Below are positions 17,751 to 28,471 of a stretch of 53,324 bases of DNA, one piece after another. Every line of letters starts with the position of its first letter. Within the stretch, counting starts at the first letter, position 1. The stretch comes from Anabaenopsis elenkinii CCIBt3563 (GTDB lineage Bacteria; Cyanobacteriota; Cyanobacteriia; Cyanobacteriales; Nostocaceae). Both the position numbers and the translations under genes were made by a program. The DNA is taken from NCBI RefSeq assembly GCF_015245355.1, contig NZ_CP063311.1:708620-761943 (forward strand), written 5' to 3'. Under the pieces are notes generated by a model that made no database searches, had not been told where the DNA came from, and saw only the letters and a list, made by a program, of their open reading frames with translations.

Positions 17751-17788
17751 AAATACTTAATACTTAATACCTATTCCCCATTCCCTAA

Positions 17789-19507
17789 TTAGTAGTAGTT
17801 ACCTACTTTGCGATGGCGAACTGCTGTCAGTGCATCAGTTTTAGAAACACGACCTTCTTGGACTGTGCAGTATAAAAGCCAGTGGTCGCTGCACTCCATG
17901 CTCTTTTCGACTTGACATTCCATGTATGCTAGAGCATCGGTGAGGATGGGAGAGCCGTTTTTTGCAGTTTGGGTTTTCACCCCAGCAAATCTGTCAGCAC
18001 CAGGAAGTAAGCGCTTGAGAAATTGCTTTTTGAGTTGTTGATAATTACCTTCTTCTAGGACGTTGAGGACGAAATGATCCCCTACTCGCATTAAGGAGTC
18101 AATGGCCCGGTCTTTAGCTACTGCTATGGTGAATCCTAAAGGTTGTAGACTGGCTTGGGCTACCCAGGAGGCTAACATGGCACTTTTGACATCACCTTTT
18201 TGGGTGGTGACAATATACAGTCCGCTGCTAATCCGCCCCAGGGCTTTTTCCATGTTCACATCCAGGGCTTTGATTTGCTTGATGTTGCGTTCTTGCATCA
18301 GCAATTGTCCCAGGTCTATACCCGCTTCTTGGCACAAGTGGAATGTGATATCTGTGGGCGCTTGTTTAATGCGAATGGCGCTGAAGGGTTCTTTGATACC
18401 CAAGTCGATAAATTTCCGCCGCAGGGTATCAATGGGTTCGTCATCACCACCGTAACATTCAAATAAACCTACTAGTTGTTTATTTTTGACTACGGATAAT
18501 AGTGAACTTATACCAGCTTGGGCTGCTACATTACTGGATGGGGGCATACCTACAATCAGTCCGCAGGCTCTACCCGCTAGCTCCTGAATTTCTTGGGGTT
18601 CGGCTGTCCCTAGGTCAATTACTTCTACCCCCACCCCGGTTTTTTGGATACCTTCAGCTATGGCTAAACCTAATTCATCGCTATACCCATACTGGGAAAC
18701 ATAAAACAAGCCAACTATGGTCTCTGTCTTGGCTTGTCTTTGGCTCCAAGTTTGGTAGCACTCAGTTAATATATCTAAGTGATGGTACAGTATTGGCCCG
18801 TGACCATTGGCGATCATGTTAATTTTTCCCAGTTCCCTCATTCTCTTCATGGCGTTGAGTAGAGAACGGGCATTGGGACCCATGAGGCAATCATAGTAAA
18901 ATCTAAAGTCTGATTCAATCGCCTCTAGGTCCTCATCAAAGGTGCGCTCATCACAAAAGTGCATCCCAAATGCATCACAGGTGAATAGGGTCTCGGTTTT
19001 GCGATCATAGGTGAAAATTGTATCTGGCCAGTGCAGATTGGGCGCACTCACGAATTCTATTTCGTGTCCTTTGCCTATATTAATCCGATCGCCACTTTTA
19101 ACTATCCGCTTGGAAAATGGCTCGTGTACTAAACCTTCTAAAAACTGTAGGGCAATTTTTGAGGCTAATACTGTGGCTCTGGGTGCTAACTGTAATACAT
19201 CTTCTACTAAGCCGCTATGATCCGGTTCTGTGTGGCTAACTATTATGTAATCGATTGTCTTGGGATTAACAAGACTTTTGAGTGTGTCTAAATATAGTTG
19301 ACGAAACTTCTGATGAGAAGTGTCAATCAAAATTGTCTGCTCACCCCTAATTAGATATGAGTTGTATGTGGTACCGTTTTGCAGTCCGAATTCGATATCG
19401 AAGCGATCGCGGTCCCAATCAAGAGAGCGAATCGCCGTCGTATTCGGGGCAATTTCTACAGTCTGTATACTTAGTCTATGCTGTACGTTCTCTGCGATCG
19501 CTACCAT
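17789..19507 (-). CDS. flv3: Flavodiiron protein, Flv3 type (canonical iron site)
   Basis: 572 residues with the same three modules as its neighbour. All canonical diiron ligands are present: H92-x-E94-x-D96-H97 (SHTEPDHSG), H159 (NLHWPD), D178 (CDAFG) and H236 (NGHGPI). Flv3 and Flv4 have this site. The order flv3-flv1, adjacent on one strand, resembles the heterocyst-type flv3B-flv1B pair of Anabaena sp. PCC 7120, whereas flv1A and flv3A there are apart. The B assignment is therefore plausible but rests on gene order only. HIP1 sites lie at its 5' end. Confidence 0.88.
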   Translation of the reverse strand: MVAIAENVQHRLSIQTVEIAPNTTAIRSLDWDRDRFDIEFGLQNGTTYNSYLIRGEQTILIDTSHQKFRQLYLDTLKSLVNPKTIDYIIVSHTEPDHSGLVEDVLQLAPRATVLASKIALQFLEGLVHEPFSKRIVKSGDRINIGKGHEIEFVSAPNLHWPDTIFTYDRKTETLFTCDAFGMHFCDERTFDEDLEAIESDFRFYYDCLMGPNARSLLNAMKRMRELGKINMIANGHGPILYHHLDILTECYQTWSQRQAKTETIVGLFYVSQYGYSDELGLAIAEGIQKTGVGVEVIDLGTAEPQEIQELAGRACGLIVGMPPSSNVAAQAGISSLLSVVKNKQLVGLFECYGGDDEPIDTLRRKFIDLGIKEPFSAIRIKQAPTDITFHLCQEAGIDLGQLLMQERNIKQIKALDVNMEKALGRISSGLYIVTTQKGDVKSAMLASWVAQASLQPLGFTIAVAKDRAIDSLMRVGDHFVLNVLEEGNYQQLKKQFLKRLLPGADRFAGVKTQTAKNGSPILTDALAYMECQVEKSMECSDHWLLYCTVQEGRVSKTDALTAVRHRKVGNYY

Positions 19508-19766
19508 TATTCGTCTCCGAGCGCAAATTTTAAGTATTCTTCTCTGCGCTCATTCTCCCTTAAATCTATTTTTCAAGTTGTAATCAAGTTGCTATTTTCT
19601 TAAATCTATTTTGTATTAATTCTTACTGAATTTTATCATTCATTTTTTGGGGATGATTTCTGGTTCTAAACCCAACTAACGCCAGTTTATCAAGGTTTTA
19701 AATTACAGGTTAATTACAGTTTTTGTAGTAAAATCTATTTGTTTGGCGTTTTCCCAGGTTAAATTT
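19508..19766. promoter_or_regulatory. Divergent promoter region flv3 / cobA-hemD
   Basis: A 259-bp AT-rich gap that must carry the promoters of the flavodiiron operon (minus) and the cobA-hemD gene (plus). I could not identify a convincing NtcA, Fur or other site by eye. Confidence 0.4.
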
Positions 19767-21329
19767 ATGACGGGACAAAAGGGTAAGGTTTATCTTGTGG
19801 GTGCTGGACCTGGAGATGTGGCATATCTCACCCTTAAGGCTTACAATATTCTGCCTATAGCTGAGGTATTAATCTACGATGCTCTGGTAGATCAGCAATT
19901 ATTACACTATGTCAGACCTGATTGCCTCTGCCTAGATGTTGGTAAACGTGGTGGTCAACCTAGCACACCCCAAGGAGAAATTAATCAATTACTTGTTGAC
20001 TATTGTTTGCAAGGTAAACAAGTGGTAAGATTAAAATCTGGTGATCCCTTTATTTTTGCTCGCTGTACCCCGGAAATTACAGCTCTGCAAGCTCAGGCTT
20101 GTCAGTTTGAAGTCATACCAGGAATTTCTTCTGCCTTAGCAGCTCCTTTAATGGCTGGGATTCCTTTGACGGATGCTGTACTGAGTCGTTGTTTTTGTGT
20201 CCTCACAGCCCATGAACCAGATGTTTTAGATTGGGAAGCTTTATCTAGATTAGACACTCTGGTAATATTAATGGGAGGGAGTCATCTGGCTGAGATTACA
20301 CATCAACTACTCAGACAAAGTCGATCACCCTATACCCCTATTGCTGTGATTCGTTGGGCGGGAACTCCTGATCAACAAGTTTGGGTAGGGGAACTAAAAA
20401 ATATTCTCACACAAACTAGAGGGGTTTCTCTCTCCCCGGTGGTAATTGTGATTGGGGAAGTTGTAAAATTACGTAATTACTTACAACCTGAAACCATACC
20501 CTTGCCAGTTTTTGACTCTCCATCTATGTTAAATAATTCCCCCCTCACAGGTAAAACTATTCTCGTGACTCGTGCATCTGGACAGTCAAGTCAATTTAGC
20601 GATGGTCTCTGTGCATTGGGTGCTAATGTGATTTCCATGCCCACTTTAGAAATCGTTCCCCCTTCCAGTTGGTCAGCTTTAGACCAGGCGATCGCTAATT
20701 TGGCGGATTTTCACTGGTTAATTCTTACTTCTACCAATGGTGTAGATTACTTTTTTACCAGATTATTCGCCCAAGGTCAAGATGTTCGGTCTCTAAGTAA
20801 CATTAAAATTGCTGTGGTAGGTGAAAAAACAGCCCAAAGTCTGCAAAAACGGGGACTTAAACCAGATTTTATTCCCCCTAATTTTGTCGCTGATGCTTTG
20901 GTGGCTAATTTCCCAGAATCACTACGGGGTCAAAAGGTGTTATTTCCCAGAGTGGAGAGCGGTGGAAGAGATGTTTTAGTTGCAGAATTAACTGCTCAAG
21001 GTGCGGTAGTTGTAGAAGTAGCTGCATATCAATCTCGCTGTCCCACAAATATACCAGAGTTAGCAAAGTTAGCCTTGCAAAATCGGACTGTAGATATAAT
21101 TACCTTTGCTAGTTCTAAAACTGTCAAATTCTTCTGTCAACTCTTACAAGAGGTATTTGCCGATAACCGTGACATCAGCCATATTTTAGCAGATGTTTGT
21201 ATTGCTGCTATTGGTCCGGAAACTTCAAAAACCTGCCAATCTTTATTAGGGCGTGTCGATGTTGAGGCTGAGGAATATACTTTAGATGGTTTAACCCAAG
21301 CAATAGTTAAATGGGTAAAAAGTCGTTAA
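19767..21329 (+). CDS. cobA-hemD: Uroporphyrinogen-III C-methyltransferase / uroporphyrinogen-III synthase fusion
   Basis: 520 residues from the ATG at 19767; a TTG 24 bases earlier is in frame but less likely. Residues 1-245 are a CobA/SUMT methylase: KVYLVGAGPGD, KSGDPFIFARCTPEI and VIPGISSALAAPLMAGIPLT. After a linker, residues about 265-520 are HemD: TGKTILVTRASGQSSQFS, LILTSTNGVDYFF, FPRVESGGRD and the ITFASSKTVKFF segment. HemD closes hydroxymethylbilane to uroporphyrinogen III; CobA diverts it to precorrin-2 for sirohaem and cobalamin. The fusion ties the branch point together. The DUF2470 gene follows after 48 bp. Confidence 0.92.
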   Translation: MTGQKGKVYLVGAGPGDVAYLTLKAYNILPIAEVLIYDALVDQQLLHYVRPDCLCLDVGKRGGQPSTPQGEINQLLVDYCLQGKQVVRLKSGDPFIFARCTPEITALQAQACQFEVIPGISSALAAPLMAGIPLTDAVLSRCFCVLTAHEPDVLDWEALSRLDTLVILMGGSHLAEITHQLLRQSRSPYTPIAVIRWAGTPDQQVWVGELKNILTQTRGVSLSPVVIVIGEVVKLRNYLQPETIPLPVFDSPSMLNNSPLTGKTILVTRASGQSSQFSDGLCALGANVISMPTLEIVPPSSWSALDQAIANLADFHWLILTSTNGVDYFFTRLFAQGQDVRSLSNIKIAVVGEKTAQSLQKRGLKPDFIPPNFVADALVANFPESLRGQKVLFPRVESGGRDVLVAELTAQGAVVVEVAAYQSRCPTNIPELAKLALQNRTVDIITFASSKTVKFFCQLLQEVFADNRDISHILADVCIAAIGPETSKTCQSLLGRVDVEAEEYTLDGLTQAIVKWVKSR

Positions 21330-21377
21330 CTGGTAAAATCTGAGATCATCACTATATTATTAAGTTTCTAATCCACC

Positions 21378-21665
21378 ATGTCTGATTACTTCTCCCCTGA
21401 AATTAGCTTACGCATTTGCACTCATATGAATGATGACCACGCTAATGCTGTAGTTCTTTATGCCCAGGCTTTTGGGGGTGTGACAGATGTCACAAGTGCC
21501 AAAATGCTCTCCATTGACTCTCAAGGGATGAATTTGACAGCAGAGGTAAATCAACAAACTGTGCCAGTGCGGATTCAATTCGATCATATTTTGGTAGACT
21601 CAGAAGATGCTCACCAAACTTTGATTGCCATGGTGAAGCAAGCACGAGTTCAAGTAAAATCATAA
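21378..21665 (+). CDS. DUF2470 domain protein (haem-associated family)
   Basis: 95 residues, one domain. ICTHMNDDHANAVVLYAQAFGG and MLSIDSQGMNLTAEV match DUF2470, the C-terminal domain of HugZ/HutZ-type haem-handling proteins and plastid haem-binding relatives; the family's conserved MNxDH is intact. Being directly behind cobA-hemD on the same strand, it may act in tetrapyrrole or haem handling. That is inference from position and family. Confidence 0.88.
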   Translation: MSDYFSPEISLRICTHMNDDHANAVVLYAQAFGGVTDVTSAKMLSIDSQGMNLTAEVNQQTVPVRIQFDHILVDSEDAHQTLIAMVKQARVQVKS

Positions 21666-21688
21666 CTACGTTCAATAGGTTAAAATAG

Positions 21689-22498
21689 TTAAATATACTT
21701 AGAAACTACATCTAAGCATAGTAACCAGAAGCCACTATAGGTCATCCCCGAATCATCGGGTTGCACTAACAAAAAGTGCAATCCTCGGCTTTGTTGTTGA
21801 CGCTGTTGATAGGTCTTGGCCGCCGCAACCACATCTGCATCTGTAAAAGTGGCGAGAATCCACCTATCTACTAAACCAGCCTCTAATATTAAACCATGGG
21901 GTTCACCGGGTATGTAATTTAAGGCTGCTGGCTGTGCTGCTTCTAACCATCGAGCTAAAGCCATTGACTTTCTCCCACCATAGATAACTACGCCGGGAAT
22001 AGGAACTGTAGATGGTAAACCCCAATTAATGGGTTGTAAAAATTCCGGTATAGACAAAATAGGTATGGGGCGTTCTGCAAACACATCCACAAGTTCACCC
22101 GCTGGGAGTGTAGCAAAGCGCCACCCTTCCCCCCAGAGGTTTTCTGGTAATGGTATTGGGGGTGGTTGATCTAGGACTAAGGGATATTGCTTTGCTTGTA
22201 ACCACCGTTTTAAGGCTAAAGTATGGCGGATGGGTTCGAGGCGAATATTTAAGTTTTGTGCTGCAGCTTGAATTAAACTCAAGGTCTGGGGACGAAATAC
22301 CTGAATGATATCTGGTAAGTTGTTACTAGCAGCTAGCTGAATTTGAGTAGCAAGCCAATGGGCGTTAGCCCCTGACTGGGGACAGGTGGCTGTATATTCA
22401 AAGGTATGTGTTGGGTCACAAATCAACAATTCCCATAGGGTTTGTCCCGATGTGTCTTGTACTGGACTGCGATAAAAGTCAAGTTGCCAAGTTTTCAT
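21689..22498 (-). CDS. Tab2/Atab2 family RNA-binding protein (DUF1092)
   Basis: 269 residues. WQLDFYRSPVQDTSGQTLWELLICD at the start, LPENLWGEGWRFATLPAGEL in the middle and SGFWLLCLD at the C-terminus match the Tab2/Atab2 family. Chlamydomonas Tab2 and Arabidopsis ATAB2 are needed for translation of photosystem I psaB mRNA; cyanobacterial members are assumed to play a photosystem role. It converges on the DUF2470 gene with a 23-bp gap. A decayed copy of its last third is found at 28768-28887. Confidence 0.88.
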   Translation of the reverse strand: MKTWQLDFYRSPVQDTSGQTLWELLICDPTHTFEYTATCPQSGANAHWLATQIQLAASNNLPDIIQVFRPQTLSLIQAAAQNLNIRLEPIRHTLALKRWLQAKQYPLVLDQPPPIPLPENLWGEGWRFATLPAGELVDVFAERPIPILSIPEFLQPINWGLPSTVPIPGVVIYGGRKSMALARWLEAAQPAALNYIPGEPHGLILEAGLVDRWILATFTDADVVAAAKTYQQRQQQSRGLHFLLVQPDDSGMTYSGFWLLCLDVVSKYI

Positions 22499-22584
22499 AA
22501 TTTTTTGCTAATTTTTGGGAAAGAGAGATTTATAAACCACAGATCCACAGATAAATTGATAGTTGTCTGTGAGGTTAGCTGTTC

Positions 22585-23343
22585 TTAACCCATGATCACA
22601 TCTAGAAGACTGTCGGCTATTTCAAAGTTAGCAGTGACATTCTGGACATCATCTAAACCTTCGAGAGTATCAATTAACTTCAGCAGCGATCGCCCTTGGT
22701 CAGGATCAGCAATCTCAACATAATTAGTAGGTATCCAGCGTAATTCTACATCGGTTACCTGAAAGCCTTGATCCTTGAGTGTCTGGGTGAGCAGTTCTAA
22801 GTTGGTCACCTCGGTAAATACCTCAGCTATCTTATCCTCGGTCATTTCATAAGACTGGGCTTCACCCTCTAGGGATGCTTCTAAAAGCTGGTCTTCATTT
22901 TTGACCCCATGAACAGTACACACACCTTTCTGGTCAAACATCCAGCTGACGCAACCTGTTTCACCAAGGTTACCACCCCGTTTACTCAAAGCGGCACGTA
23001 AATCAGCAGCCGTGCGGTTACGATTATCTGTGAGGGCTTCAATTAAAATTGCGACGCCACCAGGTCCATATCCTTCGTAGCGAATAGCCTCGAAATTGCT
23101 ACTATCCCCGCCAAAGGTTCCTGCACCTTTAGCGATCGCCCGTTCAATATTATCATTAGGTATGTCCGCTGCCTTAGCCTTATCGATGGCTGTACGTAGC
23201 TGAAAATTAGCGCTGGGGTCTGGTACACCACTCCTCGCAGCAATAATAATTGCTCTAGATAACTGGGCGAAGGTCTTACCCTTCTTGGCGTCTACTACTG
23301 CTTTTTGACGCTTAATATTTGCCCATTTACTATGTCCTGCCAT
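22585..23343 (-). CDS. yebC: YebC/PmpR family regulator (TACO1-like)
   Basis: 252 residues with the invariant start MAGHSKWANIKRQKAVVDAK, then GPGGVAILIEALTDNRNRT, ALSKRGGNLGETGCVSWMF and a C-terminal LDDVQNVTANFEI. Members are described either as transcription regulators or, like mitochondrial TACO1 and bacterial YebC, as factors easing translation of proline-rich stretches. It lies 86 bp before tab2 on the same strand, so the two may share a transcript. Confidence 0.95.
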   Translation of the reverse strand: MAGHSKWANIKRQKAVVDAKKGKTFAQLSRAIIIAARSGVPDPSANFQLRTAIDKAKAADIPNDNIERAIAKGAGTFGGDSSNFEAIRYEGYGPGGVAILIEALTDNRNRTAADLRAALSKRGGNLGETGCVSWMFDQKGVCTVHGVKNEDQLLEASLEGEAQSYEMTEDKIAEVFTEVTNLELLTQTLKDQGFQVTDVELRWIPTNYVEIADPDQGRSLLKLIDTLEGLDDVQNVTANFEIADSLLDVIMG

Positions 23344-23446
23344 AATGTCAAATCATTAACCCTTTCTTCAAAGTTTAGGATATATCTAGTCCTGAAATAA
23401 ATGTCAAACCCTATTGAAGTATCTAATATCAATTGTGCGATACCTG

Positions 23447-24793
23447 ATGAGAAGTTTTGCGCGGATTTTTTCTATGCCCCATACATCCAGAAGACAAAGA
23501 AAGAAATTAAAATACTATATTAGGAGTTTACTGCTGTTACTGCTAGTGGGCATACTGGCTTTGAGTGGATGCCAAAACCTGAGAAAAACAGATGTAGTTC
23601 ATCTTACTTTATGGCAAGGTGTCAATCCCCCACCTAATCGAGATGTTTTACAAAGGCTTGTAGATAAATTTAATCAAACTCATCCCCATATTCACGTAGA
23701 ATCTGTTTATGCAGGACAACAAGACCAGCAAATCCCCAAAATTTTAGCCGCCGTGGTGGGGAATGCTCCCCCAGACCTATTATGGTACAACCCCACTATT
23801 GCCGGTCAATTAGTGGAACTAGCAGGTTCCTTAATTCCTTTAGATGAGCTGCTGAATAATTCCCCAGTCAAAGGGGAAATTGACCCGGCCTTGTTTGAAT
23901 CTATGGAATATCAGGGTAAAATCTGGTCTGTGCCCTTTGCAACTAATAATGTGGCTGTATATTACCGTCCCAGTTTGTTTACAGCCGCCGGAATTACCGA
24001 ATTACCCAGAACTTGGGAAGAGTTTCGCCAAGTGGCGCAAAAATTAACCCGTGATACTAATGGCGATGGGCGCATAGATCAGTATGGGGTATTTTTGCCA
24101 TTAGGCAAAGGTGAGTTTACGGTTTTCACCTGGTTACCATTTATGTGGAGTAGTGGCGGCGAATTAGTACCACCAGATGTCCAAAAACCAGCAGCAGTAA
24201 TGTTACAAGATAATCCAGAGGCGATCGCCGCCTTGCAATTTTGGCGTCATCTGATTGAAGATGGTTCCGCCATGTTATCCGCCCCAGAAAGAGGCTATGA
24301 AACAGGTAACTTAATTTCTGGTAAGGTAGCCATGCAGGTAACTGGCCCCTGGAGTTTAGGAGAATTTACTGAAAGTGGTGTTGATTTTGCCGTTTTTCCC
24401 ATACCTATAAATCAAAAACCAGCTACCAGCATCGGGGGTGAAAACTTATTCTTATTTAAAACCACACCAGAACGGCAAAAAGCAGCTTTCACCTTTGCTG
24501 AGTATGCCATGAGTGCAGAATTCCAAACAGAATTAGCTTTGGGAACCGGTTATTTACCAATTAACCTGAAATCTCGCCAACAACCAGAATATCAAGCATT
24601 TCTCCAAACTAACCCATCTGTGCAAGTATTCTTAGATCAGGCCCGACATGGGCGATCGCGTCCCATCTTTCCCGGTTACAATCGGATATCCGATAGCCTA
24701 GGACGAGCAATAGAATCCGTACTACTGGGTCAAACCTCCCCAGAACAAGCCCTAAAAACCGCCCAACAGCGCCTAGACCTGATCTTTAACTGA
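23447..24793 (+). CDS. ABC transporter extracellular solute-binding lipoprotein (sugar type)
   Basis: About 448 residues from the ATG at 23447; the ATG at 23474 gives a more normal lipoprotein signal and a TTG at 23414 is also in frame. The signal peptide (KKLKYYIRSLLLLLLVGIL) ends in the lipobox LSGC. The mature part is a MalE/UgpB-like cluster-1 binding protein: LTLWQGVNPPPNRDVLQRLV, PDLLWYNP, ITELPRTWEEFRQVAQKLT, FTWLPFMWSSGGE and VAMQVTGPWSLGEF. It should bind a sugar or glycerol-phosphate derivative outside the membrane. No permease or ATPase gene is next to it, so the partner transporter lies elsewhere. Confidence 0.9.
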   Translation: MRSFARIFSMPHTSRRQRKKLKYYIRSLLLLLLVGILALSGCQNLRKTDVVHLTLWQGVNPPPNRDVLQRLVDKFNQTHPHIHVESVYAGQQDQQIPKILAAVVGNAPPDLLWYNPTIAGQLVELAGSLIPLDELLNNSPVKGEIDPALFESMEYQGKIWSVPFATNNVAVYYRPSLFTAAGITELPRTWEEFRQVAQKLTRDTNGDGRIDQYGVFLPLGKGEFTVFTWLPFMWSSGGELVPPDVQKPAAVMLQDNPEAIAALQFWRHLIEDGSAMLSAPERGYETGNLISGKVAMQVTGPWSLGEFTESGVDFAVFPIPINQKPATSIGGENLFLFKTTPERQKAAFTFAEYAMSAEFQTELALGTGYLPINLKSRQQPEYQAFLQTNPSVQVFLDQARHGRSRPIFPGYNRISDSLGRAIESVLLGQTSPEQALKTAQQRLDLIFN

Positions 24794-24927
24794 AACCACC
24801 AAGCGTCAACATCTGTGGTTTGGACTGTGCGCCTAGTATATGCAACAAAATCCTACCAAGACCGAACCGCATAAAACGCCGACAATTTGGGAAAATAATA
24901 AAATAGAACACTACAAGACCGAAGTAA

Positions 24928-24941
24928 TTTCCTGTAGGAAA
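24928..24941 (+). promoter_or_regulatory. Small hairpin over the metH ribosome binding site
   Basis: TTTCC (24928-24932), loop TGTA, GGAAA (24937-24941) lies directly before the ATG at 24944, and its right arm contains the AGGA Shine-Dalgarno. A five-pair stem is weak; control of translation is only a possibility. No cobalamin or SAM riboswitch is visible in the 150-bp leader. Confidence 0.3.
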
Positions 24942-24943
24942 AT

Positions 24944-27900
24944 ATGACTCATCCGTTCCTAGAACATCTGCATAGTCCAAACCGCCCAGTTATCGTCTTT
25001 GACGGTGCTATGGGAACCAACCTGCAAAGTCAAAACCTGACTGCGGAAGATTTCGGCGGTCCAGAATATGAAGGTTGTAACGAATACTTAGTTTACACCA
25101 ACCCCGAAGCCGTCGCCAAAGTACACCGAGACTTTCTCGCAGCTGGCGCTGATGTCATTGAAACAGACACCTTTGGAGCCACATCCATTGTATTAGCAGA
25201 ATATGACCTAGCACACAAGACCTATGACTTAAATAAAACAGCCGTAGAAATAGCCAAGAGGGTCGCCGCCGAATTTTCCACCCCAGACAAACCGAGATTT
25301 GTCGCCGGTTCCATGGGACCTACAACCAAACTCCCCACCTTGGGACATATTGACTTTGACACCCTCAAAGCCAACTTCGCGGAACAGGCCGAAGCCCTCT
25401 TTGATGGTGGAGTTGATTTATTTCTGGTAGAAACCTGTCAAGACGTCCTGCAAATTAAAGCAGCACTCAATGGTATTGAAGAAATTTTTGCCAAAAAAGG
25501 GGAACGTCGCCCCCTCATGGTATCCGTTACCATGGAAAGTATGGGTACAATGCTAGTAGGTTCAGAAATCAGCGCTGTGCTGACAATTCTCGAACCCTAT
25601 CCCATAGATATCCTGGGTTTAAACTGTGCCACAGGGCCAGACTTGATGAAACCACATATCAAGTATCTCTCAGAACATTCACCCTTTATCATCTCTTGTA
25701 TACCCAATGCCGGTTTACCTGAGAATATTGGCGGTAAAGCACACTACCGCCTCACACCTTTGGAATTACGCATGGCATTAATGCACTTTGTTGAAGATTT
25801 GGGTGTCCAAGTGATTGGAGGTTGCTGTGGGACACGTCCAGAACACATTCAACAATTAGCAGAAATTGCCCAAAACCTGACACCAAAAGTTAGACACCAT
25901 AGCTTAGAACCAGCCGCAGCGTCAATTTATTCTACTCAACCTTACGATCAAGATAATTCCTTCTTAATTGTCGGTGAACGTCTCAACGCCAGTGGTTCCA
26001 AAAAGTGCCGTGATTTGCTCAATGGCGAGGACTGGGATGGACTAGTATCTATGGCTAGGGCCCAAGTCAAAGAGGGGGCACACATCCTTGATGTCAACGT
26101 CGATTACGTGGGACGTGACGGGGTGCGAGATATGCACGAACTAGTATCGCGCATTGTCAATAATGTTACATTGCCCTTAATGCTCGACTCCACAGAATGG
26201 GAAAAAATGGAGGCGGGGTTAAAGGTAGCTGGTGGTAAGTGTTTACTCAACTCCACCAACTATGAAGACGGGGAACCACGTTTTTTAAAAGTCCTGGAGT
26301 TAGCCAAAAGGTACGGCGCAGGAGTAGTTATTGGTACCATCGATGAAGATGGGATGGCGCGGACAGCCGAGAAAAAGTTTCAAATTGCCCAACGTGCCTA
26401 TCGTCAAGCTCTAGAATATGGTATACCTGCAACAGAAATATTCTTTGATACTTTAGCTTTACCTATTTCTACTGGCATTGAAGAAGACAGAGCTAACGGT
26501 AAGGCTACCATTGAATCAATTCGGCGGATTCGCCAAGAATTACCCGGCTGTCATGTAATTTTAGGCGTATCTAATATTTCCTTTGGTTTAAACCCTGCAG
26601 CCAGAGTTGTACTCAACTCCATGTTTTTACATGAAGCAATGACAGCTGGTATGGATGCAGCCATTGTCAGCCCTAACAAAATTTTACCTTTGTCTAAAAT
26701 CGCAGACAACCATCAACAAGTTTGCCAGGATCTAATTTATGACCGGCGTACATTTGAGGGTGATGTCTGCGTTTATGATCCTTTAGGAGAACTCACCACC
26801 TTATTTGAGGGGGTAACTACAAAGCGCGAAAAAGGTGTAGATGAAAGTCTCCCCCTAGAAGAACGCCTCAAACGTCATATCATCGACGGCGAACGCATTG
26901 GTTTAGAAGCACAGCTCACAAAAGCTTTAGAACAATATCCACCTTTGGAAATTATTAACACCTTTCTCCTAGATGGGATGAAAGTTGTGGGTGAGCTGTT
27001 CGGTTCTGGACAAATGCAATTACCTTTTGTTTTGCAGTCAGCAGAAACCATGAAAGCTGCGGTTGCATATCTAGAACCCTTCATGGAAAAGTCAGAATCT
27101 GGTAATAATGCTAAGGGTACCTTTATCATTGCCACGGTTAAAGGTGATGTCCATGATATTGGTAAAAACTTGGTGGATATTATCTTATCTAACAATGGTT
27201 ACAAGGTCATTAACCTGGGTATTAAGCAACCGGTGGAAAACATCATCGAGGCTTACCAACAACACAAAGCTGATTGTATTGCCATGAGTGGGTTGTTAGT
27301 CAAGTCTACCGCTTTTATGAAGGACAACTTGGAGGCGTTCAACGAAAAGGGAATTACTGTTCCTGTAATTTTAGGTGGTGCAGCCTTAACTCCCAAGTTT
27401 GTCTATCAAGATTGCCAAAATACCTACAAGGGTAAGGTAATTTATGGTAAGGATGCTTTTGCTGATTTGCATTTCATGGATAAATTAATGCCAGCTAAAG
27501 CTGCTAATAATTGGGATGATTGCCAAGGATTTTTGGATGAGGTAGAAGCAGAACCAAAAATCACCACCTCCCCAGCACCTAGTACCCAGTCTCCAGCATC
27601 CAGTGATACCCAACCTATAATTATAGATACCCACCGTTCTGAAGCTGTGGCGGTAGATATTCCCCGCCCCACACCGCCTTTTTGGGGAACTCAGTTATTA
27701 CAACCTACTGATATTCCCATTGAAGAAGTTTTATGGTATTTAGATTTACAAGCTTTGATTGCTGGACAATGGCAATTCCGCAAGCCCAAGGAACAGTCTA
27801 AGGAGGAGTATCAGGAGTTTTTACAACAAAAGGTTTATCCGATTTTGGAGGGTTGGAAGGAAAGGATCATTACTGAGAATTTGCTACATCCCCAGGTAAT

Positions 27901-28471
27901 TTATGGGTATTTTCCCTGTCAGTCTCAGGGAAATAGTTTGTATATTTATGATTCTCACCACCCAGAGTCAGAGGTAAGAACCAGTTTTGAGTTCCCCAGA
28001 CAGAAGTCTTTAAGGCGGTTGTGTATTGCTGATTTCTTTGCACCCAAAGAGTCGGGGGTAATTGATGTCTTCCCCATGCAGGCGGTAACTGTGGGAGAGA
28101 TAGCCACGGAGTTCGCCCAAAAGTTATTTACAGATAATCAATACACAGATTATCTGTATTTCCACGGGTTAGCTGTGCAGGTGGCTGAGGCGTTGGCGGA
28201 ATGGACTCACGCCAGGATTCGCCGGGAGTTGGGTTTGAGTAGCAATGAACCGGATAATATTCGGGATATTTTGGCACAGCGTTATCACGGTTCGCGGTAT
28301 AGTTTCGGTTATCCCGCTTGTCCGAATATGCAGGATCAGTATAAGCAGCTGGAGTTGTTGGAGACTGACAGAATTAATCTGTATATGGATGAAAGTGAGC
28401 AAATTTATCCAGAACAGTCTACGACGGCGATTATTGCTTATCACCCTGTAGCTAAGTATTTCAGCGCCTAG
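24944..28471 (+). CDS. metH: Cobalamin-dependent methionine synthase
   Basis: 1175 residues with all four modules: homocysteine-binding barrel with zinc ligands C228, C294 and C295 ([17 protein letters not shown]); methyltetrahydrofolate (pterin) barrel from about 340 ([14 protein letters not shown]); B12 cap and Rossmann domains with D735-x-H737-D-I-G740, the His being the lower cobalt ligand; and the C-terminal activation domain ([11 protein letters not shown]). A proline/serine-rich linker ([14 protein letters not shown]) joins the last two. The enzyme methylates homocysteine to methionine. Its start is set by the good ribosome binding site at 24937. No terminator was recognised after the stop. 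Confidence 0.96.
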   Translation: MTHPFLEHLHSPNRPVIVFDGAMGTNLQSQNLTAEDFGGPEYEGCNEYLVYTNPEAVAKVHRDFLAAGADVIETDTFGATSIVLAEYDLAHKTYDLNKTAVEIAKRVAAEFSTPDKPRFVAGSMGPTTKLPTLGHIDFDTLKANFAEQAEALFDGGVDLFLVETCQDVLQIKAALNGIEEIFAKKGERRPLMVSVTMESMGTMLVGSEISAVLTILEPYPIDILGLNCATGPDLMKPHIKYLSEHSPFIISCIPNAGLPENIGGKAHYRLTPLELRMALMHFVEDLGVQVIGGCCGTRPEHIQQLAEIAQNLTPKVRHHSLEPAAASIYSTQPYDQDNSFLIVGERLNASGSKKCRDLLNGEDWDGLVSMARAQVKEGAHILDVNVDYVGRDGVRDMHELVSRIVNNVTLPLMLDSTEWEKMEAGLKVAGGKCLLNSTNYEDGEPRFLKVLELAKRYGAGVVIGTIDEDGMARTAEKKFQIAQRAYRQALEYGIPATEIFFDTLALPISTGIEEDRANGKATIESIRRIRQELPGCHVILGVSNISFGLNPAARVVLNSMFLHEAMTAGMDAAIVSPNKILPLSKIADNHQQVCQDLIYDRRTFEGDVCVYDPLGELTTLFEGVTTKREKGVDESLPLEERLKRHIIDGERIGLEAQLTKALEQYPPLEIINTFLLDGMKVVGELFGSGQMQLPFVLQSAETMKAAVAYLEPFMEKSESGNNAKGTFIIATVKGDVHDIGKNLVDIILSNNGYKVINLGIKQPVENIIEAYQQHKADCIAMSGLLVKSTAFMKDNLEAFNEKGITVPVILGGAALTPKFVYQDCQNTYKGKVIYGKDAFADLHFMDKLMPAKAANNWDDCQGFLDEVEAEPKITTSPAPSTQSPASSDTQPIIIDTHRSEAVAVDIPRPTPPFWGTQLLQPTDIPIEEVLWYLDLQALIAGQWQFRKPKEQSKEEYQEFLQQKVYPILEGWKERIITENLLHPQVIYGYFPCQSQGNSLYIYDSHHPESEVRTSFEFPRQKSLRRLCIADFFAPKESGVIDVFPMQAVTVGEIATEFAQKLFTDNQYTDYLYFHGLAVQVAEALAEWTHARIRRELGLSSNEPDNIRDILAQRYHGSRYSFGYPACPNMQDQYKQLELLETDRINLYMDESEQIYPEQSTTAIIAYHPVAKYFSA

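Noticed and set aside
24794..24943. Cobalamin or SAM riboswitch in front of metH
   Set aside because: The 150-bp leader has only a weak 5-bp hairpin and none of the conserved riboswitch boxes.
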